Assembly (NCBI GenBank): GCA_016869515.1
Contig: VGDZ01000018.1
Coordinates: forward strand, 1 to 47,730
Length of the DNA stretch: 47,730 bases
Source of the DNA: Alphaproteobacteria bacterium
Lineage (GTDB): Bacteria; Pseudomonadota; Alphaproteobacteria; VGDZ01
Direction: 5' to 3'
Shown: positions 17,407 through 24,619 of the stretch, piece by piece
Numbering within the stretch: the first letter of the stretch is position 1
Layout: each line of letters starts with the position of its first letter
Translations under genes and position numbers: made by a program
Notes under the pieces: generated by a model
Database searches by the model: none
What the model was told of the DNA's origin: nothing
What the model saw: the letters and a program-made list of their open reading frames with translations, nothing else

Positions 17407-17871
17407 GTGATTCGGGTCTGTCAGGCGGTCGCCGTCGCCGGCGGCGTGCTGACGCTGGCGCTGGCGCTGTTGGTGATGGCCAGCGTGCTGGGACGCTGGC
17501 TGTGGGGCCAGCCGGTGCCGGGCGATTTCGAGTTCGTGCAGATGGGCACGGCGCTGGCGATCTTCGCCTTCCTGCCGCTGGCCCAGGCGCGCGGCGGCAA
17601 CGTCATCGTCGACAGCTTCACGACGCGGCTGCCGCCACGCTTTCGGAACACGATCGACGCCGCCTGGAACCTGGTCTACGCCGCGACCATGGCCACCATC
17701 GCCGTCAGCATGGTGCGCGGCACGCTCGAGAACCGCGACAACCATACCGCCACCATGGTGCTGCAGCTGCCGGTGTGGCCGGCGCTGGCGGTCAGCACCG
17801 CGCTGTTGATCCTGCTGGCGGCGGTGGCGGCCTGGACCGCGCTGGCCCGGCCGAAGGGGCCCGGAGCATGA
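17407..17871 (+). CDS. dctQ: TRAP transporter small permease (DctQ family)
   Basis: A 154-residue inner-membrane protein with four predicted helices, the size and layout of DctQ. GRWLWGQPVPGDFEFVQMGTALAIFAFLP and RGGNVIVDSF match the family's conserved polar residues between helices. It starts with GTG at 17407, 25 bases after dctP, and ends in an ATGA overlap with dctM. With DctM it forms the sodium-coupled membrane unit that accepts substrate from DctP. Confidence 0.92.
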   Translation: MIRVCQAVAVAGGVLTLALALLVMASVLGRWLWGQPVPGDFEFVQMGTALAIFAFLPLAQARGGNVIVDSFTTRLPPRFRNTIDAAWNLVYAATMATIAVSMVRGTLENRDNHTATMVLQLPVWPALAVSTALLILLAAVAAWTALARPKGPGA

Positions 17872-19193
17872 GCGAGCCCGCGGTCGCGCTGCTGGGTTTC
17901 GTCGTCATGCTGGGGCTGATCGCGCTGCGCATGCCGGTCGGCCTGGCCATGCTGGTGACCGGCGCGGTCGGCTATGCGCATCTCTCCAGCTTCGCGGCCT
18001 TCCTCGCCTACATGAAGACCAACACCTATCACCAGTTCGCCAACTACACGCTGTCGGTGATTCCGCTGTTCGTGCTGATGGGGGCGCTGGCCGAGCGCGC
18101 CGGGCTGTCGAGCGCGCTGTTCCGCGCCGCCGCCGCGCTGATCGGCCATCGTCGCGGCGGGTTGGCGATTGCGACGATCGCGGCCTGCGCCGCCTTCGGT
18201 GCGATCTGCGGCTCCTCGGTGGCGACCACCGCCACCTTCGGCCGCGCCTGCCTGCCCGAACTGAATCGCTATCGCTACGACCCCGGCTTCGCCACCGGCA
18301 CGGTGGCGGTGGGCGGCACGCTCGGCATCCTGATTCCGCCTTCGGTGATCCTGGTGGTCTATGCTATCGCCTGCGAGCAGAACATCGCCAAGCTGTTCAT
18401 GGCGGCGATGGTGCCGGGGCTGCTGGCGGCGCTGTTCTATTGCCTGGTCATCGCCGTGGTGACCCGGTTGCGGCCGAATCTCGCGCCGGCCGGGAGCGAA
18501 GGCATCGCATCGGAGACCGGCCGCGCGGCCCATCTGGCCGAGGTCTGGCCGGCGCTGGCGGTGGCGGCGATCGTGGTCGGCGGCATCTATGGCGGCGTGT
18601 TCACGCCGACCGAGGCGGCGGCGATCGGCGCCGCCTCGATGCTGGCGATCGGACTGCTCAACCGCTCGCTCGGCCCGAGCGAGGTGCGCGCCAGCCTGAT
18701 GCAGACCGCCGAGACCTCGGCCATGATCTTCATCATCTTCCTCGGCTCCGAGGTGTTCAGCGCCTTCTTGGCATTCTCGCAATTGCCGCAATCGGCTTCG
18801 TCGTGGATCGCCGGCCTCGGCCTCTCGCCTTATGTGGTGATGATCGGGCTGATGGCGTTCTACATCCTGCTGGGCGCGGTAATGGACGAGCTGGCGATGC
18901 TGCTGCTGACGCTGCCGGTGTTCTTTCCGATCGTGACCGCGCTCGATTTCGGCCTGGCGCCGGGCGAGACCGCGATCTGGTTCGGCATATTGGTGCTGGT
19001 GGTGGTCGGCATCGGCCTGACCGCGCCGCCGATCGGGCTCAACGTCTTCGTCGTCTCCTCGATCGCGCGCGAGGTTCCGATCGCCGCGACCTACCGCGGC
19101 GTGCTGCCTTTCCTGGCCGCAGACATGGTTCGTCTCGGCCTGCTGCTGGCATTCCCGGGGATCGCGCTCGGCCTGATGCGCTGGCTGAGTTGA
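17868..19193 (+). CDS. dctM: TRAP transporter large permease (DctM family)
   Basis: A 441-residue inner-membrane transport subunit with about 12 helices. Family hallmarks include the N-terminal LRMPVGLAMLVTGAVGY, SVIPLFVLMGALAERAGLS, GAICGSSVATTATFG, GTLGILIPPSVILVVYAI, FTPTEAAAIGA and the late ELAMLLLTLPVFFPI and TAPPIGLNVFVV. The ATG overlaps the dctQ stop. The final bases, covering Arg-Trp-Leu-Ser-stop and the preceding G, are duplicated exactly at 20226-20241, 1,048 bases away, on the far side of the HicBA-like pair. Confidence 0.94.
   Translation: MSEPAVALLGFVVMLGLIALRMPVGLAMLVTGAVGYAHLSSFAAFLAYMKTNTYHQFANYTLSVIPLFVLMGALAERAGLSSALFRAAAALIGHRRGGLAIATIAACAAFGAICGSSVATTATFGRACLPELNRYRYDPGFATGTVAVGGTLGILIPPSVILVVYAIACEQNIAKLFMAAMVPGLLAALFYCLVIAVVTRLRPNLAPAGSEGIASETGRAAHLAEVWPALAVAAIVVGGIYGGVFTPTEAAAIGAASMLAIGLLNRSLGPSEVRASLMQTAETSAMIFIIFLGSEVFSAFLAFSQLPQSASSWIAGLGLSPYVVMIGLMAFYILLGAVMDELAMLLLTLPVFFPIVTALDFGLAPGETAIWFGILVLVVVGIGLTAPPIGLNVFVVSSIAREVPIAATYRGVLPFLAADMVRLGLLLAFPGIALGLMRWLS
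19178..19193 (+). repeat. 16-bp direct repeat, left copy (dctM 3' end)
   Basis: GCGCTGGCTGAGTTGA forms the last base of a Met codon, four sense codons and the stop of dctM. An identical copy lies at 20226-20241. The two copies bracket the AT-richer HicBA-like islet and could be the attachment or target-site duplication of an insertion. Confidence 0.85.
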
Positions 19194-19194
19194 G

Positions 19195-19659
19195 CTAGGC
19201 CGCCGCCTCCAAGCGCCAGTCGTGCACCAGGCGCTTGTCGAAGGCCGCGATCGCGGCCTCGATTTCCTGCGGCCTCGAATTATGCCGAAGGTTGAGCAGC
19301 CGCCGCGCCACGGTCTCGGTCCTGCCGAGCAATTTGGCGAAACCCGCCATCGAACCTCCGTCGGCCCGAAACAGACGATAGAGTTCGAGCTTCATCGCCT
19401 CGGTGACGGACAGATAGACGAATCCGCCGGCACGGGTCACGGCCGGATCGTCGGGCTGTGGAACGTCGTCGCGGGTGTGGACGATCGCTTGGAGCGCGGC
19501 AACCACGGCGTCATGCGCATGGGCGGTCTTGGCCGCTGCGCTCATCCGACGGTAAGCCCCGGCCTTGACCGCCGAAACGATTTCGGGGAAGCGCGGAAAG
19601 CGAAAGAAGACCTCGCCATCCGCGGTCTCGAAACAGAAGGCGTAGACATAGGGTCGCAT
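19195..19659 (-). CDS. HicB-like antitoxin
   Basis: A 154-residue protein with the two-part layout of E. coli-type HicB. The first half, MRPYVYAFCFETADGEVFFRFPRFPEIVSAV, is the degraded RNase H-like fold that clasps the toxin. The second half (VYLSVTEAMKLELYRLFRADGGSMAGFAKLLGRTETVARRLLNLRHNS) is a helix-turn-helix of the Cro/C1 type with matching spacing, so it probably represses its own promoter. Its TAG begins two bases after the dctM stop. The partner HicA-like gene is divergent rather than in the usual hicAB order. The pair sits in the only clearly AT-rich part of the window, suggesting transfer. Confidence 0.78.
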   Translation of the reverse strand: MRPYVYAFCFETADGEVFFRFPRFPEIVSAVKAGAYRRMSAAAKTAHAHDAVVAALQAIVHTRDDVPQPDDPAVTRAGGFVYLSVTEAMKLELYRLFRADGGSMAGFAKLLGRTETVARRLLNLRHNSRPQEIEAAIAAFDKRLVHDWRLEAAA

Positions 19660-19834
19660 AGGAAAGTACTTCCTGTCTGACGTCTAGATATCAAGATTTT
19701 ACCCTAAGCGCCATAAAAATGTGCCGTTAGAGCATTAAAATGCTCCATGTTTTCGACATTCTTGGCACAAAAATGTGCGATACGCTGCTGCAATATGAAC
19801 CCGATTCGGGGAAGCACTATTTGAGTTGGCCGAT
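19660..19834. promoter_or_regulatory. Divergent promoter/operator region of the HicBA-like pair
   Basis: This 175-base region is about 40% GC by my count over 19681-19800, against roughly 70% around it. It holds a palindrome GAGCATT-AA-AATGCTC (19730-19745), two direct copies of AAAAATGTGC (19715-19724 and 19769-19778), and GCACA-AAAA-TGTGC (19765-19778), a second inverted pair. These are plausible HicB operator sites serving both genes. No convincing consensus promoter could be assigned to either side. Confidence 0.5.
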
Positions 19835-20143
19835 ATGCGCCCAGTCAACGCCAACGACCTGTTTGCGGCCATTCGCCGTGGGCTGCGCCCGCTGGAAATC
19901 GAATCGATTTGGGACAAGGGGAGGGGCAAAGGCAGCCACCAGTCCTGGATTTTCCGCGATCCTGCGACCGGCGGAAACCTGCGCCTTATCATCGTCGGGG
20001 CCAAGGAAATCAGCCCTGGCGTGATCCGAAGTTTGAGGCGGTTCATGACCGAGAGAGCCGGAGACGGCTCTGTGGCGCCCGGGTCTAGGCACGTAGCGCG
20101 GGCCGTCCTGCAGCAGTTCGATGCGGCAATCGCGGGCGGTTAA
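19835..20143 (+). CDS. HicA-like mRNA interferase toxin
   Basis: A 102-residue protein resembling HicA toxins, which are small double-stranded-RNA-binding-fold ribonucleases that cleave mRNA. The key segment is GKGSHQSWIFRDPATG (residues 31-46), with the catalytic-type His35 in the GSH motif, then RLIIVGAKEISPGVIRSLRRFM like the HicA strand and final helix. It is longer than most HicA (60-80 residues), with a 25-residue C-terminal extension. Start choice is uncertain: ATG at 19835 (MRPVNA) or TTG at 19826. Divergent from the HicB-like gene. The activity is inferred from the fold and neighbour. Confidence 0.72.
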   Translation: MRPVNANDLFAAIRRGLRPLEIESIWDKGRGKGSHQSWIFRDPATGGNLRLIIVGAKEISPGVIRSLRRFMTERAGDGSVAPGSRHVARAVLQQFDAAIAGG

Positions 20144-20328
20144 GTTAAGTGCGGTCGGCGCGGAATTGGTGAGAGACTTGCTCAGCCGTAAATCGCTAGC
20201 AAGAGTGGGACGCGAGAGACCGCCGCGCTGGCTGAGTTGAATCGGCGTTTCGACCAGCGACCCGGCCGCGCTTGTCCTGGGCCGCCGGGCTTGCCAGACT
20301 GCGCGCACCACAGTGGAGGACACCCACC
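20144..20328. other. Gap holding the right end of the islet and the leader of the ABC operon
   Basis: These 185 bases contain no credible gene. They hold a TTAAG-TTAAG tandem right at the hicA-like end, an inverted pair CTTGCT (20177-20182) and AGCAAG (20198-20203), and the right copy of the dctM direct repeat at 20226-20241. The last 87 bases lead to the binding-protein ATG at 20329 and include its ribosome site GGAGGA. Confidence 0.5.
20226..20241 (+). repeat. 16-bp direct repeat, right copy
   Basis: An exact copy of GCGCTGGCTGAGTTGA, the dctM 3' end at 19178-19193. It is not part of a gene here. If the 1,048 bases from one copy to the next are removed, dctM keeps its end and would lie 87 bases before the ABC binding-protein gene. 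Confidence 0.85.
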
Positions 20329-21333
20329 ATGCGCATCGTCTCGACCATAGCCCTGGGCGCGCTGGCGCTGGTCGCCGGCTCGGCCCTGGCCCAGGACAAG
20401 ATCGTCGTCACCTCCTCGGGCGGAGTGTGGCTGGAATCGGCCAAGGCCAATTTCGCCGCCTGCTTCAAGCAGCGCACCGGCAAGGAGGCCGAGATCAGCG
20501 TCACCGCCTCCAACGAGATCATGCAGCGGCTGCGCGCCAGCCCCGGCAACCCGCCGATCCACGTCGCCGTGCTGTCGGAGACCGACGCCATCCGCGCCGG
20601 GCGCGAGGGGCTGCTCGACAAGCTCGATTTCGCCAAGGCGCCCAACCTCAAGGACGTGCCCGAGGTCTTCCGCAAGCAGTGGAACGATTTCGCCGTGATC
20701 CAGAACTTCGGAGCCATGATCGTCATGGTCAACGGCGAGAAGATCCCCAACCCGCCCAAGGACTGGAAGTCGCTGATCGCCGACACCGCCGCCGGCAAGT
20801 TCGGCAAGCGGGTCTCGTTCCCCTCGCTGACCATGCCCTGGGGGCCGATGTTCCACTGGTTCCTGGTGCAGCAATACGGCAGCGAGGACGCGGTCTTCGC
20901 CCAGTACAAGGCGATGCTGCCCAACATCGCCAAGTACTGGGTGTCGCCGGTCGAGGCGCTCAACATGTTCGCCGCCAAGGAGATCGACATCCTGGTCTAC
21001 TGGGACGGCCGCGCCTATGCCTTCGCCGAGGAGAACAAGTGGGCCAAGGCCTACATTCCCGAACCCGGCGCCTTCCAGTCGGCCGCCATGCTGGCCAAGC
21101 CCAAGGGCTCGCCCGAGCTGGCCTGGCAGTACATCGATTGCGTGCTCTCGCCCAAGGCCCAGCTCGGCCACGCGCAGATGGTCAAGTACCCGATCGTCAA
21201 TTCGACCGTGGTCTACCCGGACGATTTGAAGAAGATCCTGACGCCGCTGGCCAAGGTCCGCCAGCCGGATTTCGCCCAGATCATCGAGCGCAATCCGGCC
21301 TGGATCGATCGCTGGAACCGCGACATCCGCTGA
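20329..21333 (+). CDS. ABC transporter substrate-binding protein (PotD-like family 1)
   Basis: A 334-residue periplasmic binding protein. A Sec signal (MRIVSTIALGALALVAGSALAQ) precedes DKIVVTSSGGVWLESAKANF, which is typical of the putrescine/spermidine and related binding proteins. Later features are VNGEKIPNPPKDWKSL, DILVYWDGRAYAFAEENKW and SPELAWQYIDCVLSPKAQ. ATG at 20329 has GGAGGA 8 bases upstream. It is the first gene of a four-gene operon with two permeases and an ATPase. A polyamine-type or small-cation ligand is inferred; it cannot be fixed from sequence. Confidence 0.9.
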   Translation: MRIVSTIALGALALVAGSALAQDKIVVTSSGGVWLESAKANFAACFKQRTGKEAEISVTASNEIMQRLRASPGNPPIHVAVLSETDAIRAGREGLLDKLDFAKAPNLKDVPEVFRKQWNDFAVIQNFGAMIVMVNGEKIPNPPKDWKSLIADTAAGKFGKRVSFPSLTMPWGPMFHWFLVQQYGSEDAVFAQYKAMLPNIAKYWVSPVEALNMFAAKEIDILVYWDGRAYAFAEENKWAKAYIPEPGAFQSAAMLAKPKGSPELAWQYIDCVLSPKAQLGHAQMVKYPIVNSTVVYPDDLKKILTPLAKVRQPDFAQIIERNPAWIDRWNRDIR

Positions 21334-21349
21334 CCCGCGGGACCGAAGC

Positions 21350-22174
21350 ATGACATCGGACCGCCGGCGCGCCGGCTTGCTGGTGGCGCCGGCGGTGCTG
21401 TTTCTGGCCGGATTCTTCCTGGGTCCGCTGTTGTTGGGCGTGGGCGTCAGCCTCGGCCACGGCCCGGGCGGCACGCCCGGTTTCGGCCAGTACACCCGCC
21501 TGTTGGGCGATTCCTATTATTGGGAAGTGGCGCGCAACACGCTGGGGCTGGCGGCGGCGGTGACCGCCTTGACGCTGGCGATCGGCTATCCCTATGCGCT
21601 GATCCTGACCCGGGCCGGCGGCGTCGCCAAGACGCTGTTGCTGCTCTTGGTGGTGGCGCCGCTGATGGTCAACGTGGTGGTGCGCACCTTCGGCTGGATG
21701 GTGGTGTTCGGTCGCGCCGGGCTGCTGAACGCGCTGCTGCGCGGGCTCGGCCTGCCCGAGCTCGACATCCTCAATTCCTGGACCGCGATCGCCATCGCGC
21801 TGGCCCATGTGCTGCTGCCGTTCATGGTGCTGTCGATCGCCGCCACGCTGGAAGGGCTCGACCCCGCGCTGGGCGAGGCCGCGGCGACGCTGGGTGCCGA
21901 TCCCTGGCGCCAGTTCCGCCACGTGCTGCTGCCGCTCAGCCTGCATGGCGCCATCACCGGCTGCCTCCTGGTGTTCGCGCTGTGCATGGGCAGCTTCGTC
22001 ACGCCGCTGGTGATGGGCAACAACCGCACCATGGTGCTGGCGGTGCTGGTCTATCAGCAGCTGACCGTGACCTCGGACTGGGCCTTCGCGGCCACGCTCG
22101 GGCTGGTTCTGCTGGCTCTGGTGCTGGCGGTGTTCTGGCTGCAGGCGCGCCTCGCGCGCAGGTTGGCGGCATGA
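21350..22174 (+). CDS. ABC transporter permease (PotB-like)
   Basis: A 274-residue inner-membrane permease with six predicted helices. The EAA motif that contacts the ATPase is visible as LGEAAATLGADPWRQFRHVLLPLS. The start region RAGLLVAPAVLFLAGFFLGPLLLGVGVSLG fits the PotB group. It begins 16 bases after the binding-protein gene and ends in an ATGA overlap with the second permease. With its partner it forms the heterodimeric channel of the uptake system. Confidence 0.92.
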   Translation: MTSDRRRAGLLVAPAVLFLAGFFLGPLLLGVGVSLGHGPGGTPGFGQYTRLLGDSYYWEVARNTLGLAAAVTALTLAIGYPYALILTRAGGVAKTLLLLLVVAPLMVNVVVRTFGWMVVFGRAGLLNALLRGLGLPELDILNSWTAIAIALAHVLLPFMVLSIAATLEGLDPALGEAAATLGADPWRQFRHVLLPLSLHGAITGCLLVFALCMGSFVTPLVMGNNRTMVLAVLVYQQLTVTSDWAFAATLGLVLLALVLAVFWLQARLARRLAA

Positions 22175-22965
22175 ATTCGGGCTGGTCGCGCGGCTACGTC
22201 GTCTTGGCCGGGACTTTCATCCTGGCGCCGCTGTTGGTGGTGGTGGCGGTGGCCTTCACCTCGGCCTCCTTTGTCAGCTTCCCGCCGCCGGGCTGGTCGC
22301 TGCGCTGGCTGGCCAAGGTGCTGGCCGATCCGGCCTTCATGCGGCCGCTCGGCAATTCGCTGGTGCTGGCGGCGCTGGCGGCAAGCGGCGCCGCGCTGCT
22401 GGCGGTGCCGGCGGCCCTGGCCTTGGCGCGCGGCGGATTTCGCGGCGCGGCCGAGATCGAGTCCTTCCTTTTGTCGCCGCTCAGCCTGCCGGCCCTGATC
22501 CTGTCCCTGTCGCTGTTGTTCTTCCTCGCCCGCATCGGCCTCGGCGGCCAGCCGATCGGACTTTGGATCGGCCATGTGGTGGTGACGATTCCCTACATGC
22601 TGCGCACCGTGCTGGCCACATATCGCGGCGTCGACCGCTCGGCCGAAGAAGCCGCCATGACCCTGGGGGCGACGCCGCTGCGGGTGTTTCTCCACGTCAC
22701 CCTGCCGATGATCCGGCCCGGCATTTTGGCCGGCGGGCTGTTCGCCTTCCTGGTGTCGTTCGACGAGGTGGCGATCGCGCTCTTGCTGTCGACCATGCGC
22801 ACCGCCACTCTGCCGGTGGCGATCCTCAACCACATCGCCCACAATTACGACCCGGCGGTGGCGGCGATCTCGCTGATCAACATCGCCCTGGTGACGGTGG
22901 CGATGCTGGCGCTGGAATTCGGCTTCGGCCTCGATCGGCTGATGCTGAGCCGGGGACGCAAATGA
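22171..22965 (+). CDS. ABC transporter permease (PotC-like)
   Basis: A 264-residue inner-membrane permease, PotC type. It has the SFPPPGWSLRWLAKVLADPAFMRPLGNSL segment typical of PotC, and the EAA loop AEEAAMTLGATPLRVFLHVTLPMIRPG. VSFDEVAIALLLS is another group marker. Translation is coupled on both sides by 4-base overlaps (ATGA) with the first permease and the ATPase. Confidence 0.92.
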   Translation: MNSGWSRGYVVLAGTFILAPLLVVVAVAFTSASFVSFPPPGWSLRWLAKVLADPAFMRPLGNSLVLAALAASGAALLAVPAALALARGGFRGAAEIESFLLSPLSLPALILSLSLLFFLARIGLGGQPIGLWIGHVVVTIPYMLRTVLATYRGVDRSAEEAAMTLGATPLRVFLHVTLPMIRPGILAGGLFAFLVSFDEVAIALLLSTMRTATLPVAILNHIAHNYDPAVAAISLINIALVTVAMLALEFGFGLDRLMLSRGRK

Positions 22966-23951
22966 ACCCGCGCGGCCAGCTTGCGATCGCGGGCGCGGTC
23001 AAGCGCTTCGGCGCCACGGCCGCGGTCGACGGCGTCGATCTCGCGGTCCAGCCGGGCGAGTTCGTGGCCCTGCTCGGTCCCTCGGGCTGCGGCAAGACCA
23101 CGCTGTTGCGCGGCATCGCCGGGCTGACGGCGCTGGATGCCGGGCGCATCGCGCTGGACGGCGTCGACCTGGCGGGCGTGCCGCCCTGGCGGCGGGGCCT
23201 CGGCATGGTGTTCCAAAGCTATGCCCTGTTTCCGCACATGACCGTGGCCGAGAACGTCGGCTTCGGGCTGCGCATGCACGGCATCGGCGGCGCCGAAGCC
23301 GCCGCGCGCATCGCCCGCACGCTCGATCTGGTGCGGATGGAGGGATTCGCCCAGCGCCGGCCGGCGCAGCTGTCGGGCGGCCAGCAGCAGCGCGTGGCCC
23401 TTGCCCGCGCGCTGGTGACCGAGCCGCCGGTGCTGCTGCTGGACGAGCCCTTGTCGGCGCTGGACGCCAAGCTGCGTCACGCCATGCGCCAGGAACTGCG
23501 GGAATTGCAGCGGCGCCTCGGCATCACCGCGCTGTTCGTCACGCACGACCAGGACGAGGCCATGGGCCTGGCCGACCGCATCGCGGTGATGAATCGCGGC
23601 CGCATCGAGCAGATCGCGCCGCCCGAGACCATCTACCGCCGCCCCGCCTCCGCCTTCGTCGCCGAGTTCGTCGGCCGCATGAACCGGCTCGACGCCGAGG
23701 GCCGCGGCATGGTGCGACCCGAGCTGGTGACCATCCGCGCCGCAGGCGAGATGCTGGCGGGCGAGGACGGGCGCGAGGGCAGCGTGGTCGACGGCGTGTT
23801 CATCGGCGACCGCATCGAGATCCACGTCGCCTGCGAGGGCGGGCGGCTGGTGGCGCTGGCCCAAGCCCAGGCCGATCGGCCGCCGCCGGCGATCGGCAGC
23901 CGCGTGCGCGCCTGCTGGCGGCAGAGCGACGTGCTGACCTATCCCGGCTGA
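22962..23951 (+). CDS. ABC transporter ATP-binding protein (PotA-like)
   Basis: A 329-residue ATPase energising the uptake system. Motifs: Walker A LLGPSGCGKTTLL, Q-loop VFQSYALFPHMTVAENV, signature LSGGQQQRVALARAL, Walker B LLLDEPLSALD and the switch VTHDQDEA. The C-terminal part from about residue 240 is a TOBE domain (VRPELVTIRA, GSVVDGVFIGDRIEIHV). Its stop overlaps the convergent SGNH-fold gene by 13 bases. Confidence 0.95.
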   Translation: MNPRGQLAIAGAVKRFGATAAVDGVDLAVQPGEFVALLGPSGCGKTTLLRGIAGLTALDAGRIALDGVDLAGVPPWRRGLGMVFQSYALFPHMTVAENVGFGLRMHGIGGAEAAARIARTLDLVRMEGFAQRRPAQLSGGQQQRVALARALVTEPPVLLLDEPLSALDAKLRHAMRQELRELQRRLGITALFVTHDQDEAMGLADRIAVMNRGRIEQIAPPETIYRRPASAFVAEFVGRMNRLDAEGRGMVRPELVTIRAAGEMLAGEDGREGSVVDGVFIGDRIEIHVACEGGRLVALAQAQADRPPPAIGSRVRACWRQSDVLTYPG

Positions 23952-24619
23952 TCGAACCAGGCCCGCCAGGCCGGCCAGGCGGCGATCGTGGCGGCGATCT
24001 TGGCATAGCCCTCGGCGGCCGGGTTCGAGCCGTCGCCGGCCTGGGTCAGGCGTTCCCAATCCGGATCGTTCATCAGCGGCGTGTGCAGATCGAGGAACGG
24101 CAGGTCGAGTTCGCGGGCGATGGCGGCGTAGCGGGCGTTGTATTGCGCCTGGCGGCGGTTGTCGAAACGGAAATCGGGCCCGGCCAGGAGCCGCGGATAG
24201 GGCTTGGTCTCGGCCATCGGGATCAGCCCGATCCACAACACCGGCTTCCATGCCTTGGCCTCGGCCAGGATGGCGCGGGCGTTGGCCGCGGATTCCTCGA
24301 GCGGCGTGTCGATGCCGCGGCCGACCGCCTCCTTGGCGTCGTTGCCGCCGAAGGCGAACACCAGCCGGCCGTTGGCGGCCGGGGGCAGGCGGCGCTCGCA
24401 TTCCTCGCGCCAGCGCGCGCGCAGGCCGCGCGTGCCGTCGCCGCGAATGCCGAGATTGTAGGCGGTGACGTCGTGACCCCGCGCCCACTCGCCCGCCGCC
24501 AGCCGGCCGACGAAGCCTTGGGCCGCCTCGTCGCCGGCGCCGACGGTGAAGGCGTCGCCGAGGAAACAGATGCGGCTGAAGGACTTCCGCCGCGGCGGCC
24601 AGTCGGCGGGCGGGCTCAA
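23939..24619 (-). CDS. SGNH/GDSL-hydrolase-fold protein, catalytic Ser and His replaced
   Basis: A 226-residue protein of the SGNH lipase/esterase fold. Block I reads [12 protein letters not shown], with Ala23 where the nucleophilic Ser of GDS belongs. Block II has Gly (YNLGIRGDG) and block III keeps GGND (N93). Block V reads [13 protein letters not shown]: Asp196 remains but Asn199 replaces the usual His. Both substitutions are clear in the DNA (GCC and AAC). Two of four catalytic residues are thus lost, so hydrolysis is unlikely; a binding role is inference. The likely TTG start overlaps the dehydratase stop (TTGA). No plain ATG start was found nearby. Confidence 0.8.
   Translation of the reverse strand: MSPPADWPPRRKSFSRICFLGDAFTVGAGDEAAQGFVGRLAAGEWARGHDVTAYNLGIRGDGTRGLRARWREECERRLPPAANGRLVFAFGGNDAKEAVGRGIDTPLEESAANARAILAEAKAWKPVLWIGLIPMAETKPYPRLLAGPDFRFDNRRQAQYNARYAAIARELDLPFLDLHTPLMNDPDWERLTQAGDGSNPAAEGYAKIAATIAAWPAWRAWFDQPG

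Noticed and set aside
19762-19778. A possible sigma-54 promoter (TTGGCAC...TGTGC) before the HicA-like gene
   Set aside because: The GG to GC spacing is one base too long, and the sequence is better explained as part of an inverted repeat.
19740-20024. A 94-residue plus-strand frame (starting MLHVFDILG) overlapping the HicA-like gene
   Set aside because: Its composition is unlike a known protein, and the HicA-like frame with the GSH motif explains the region better.
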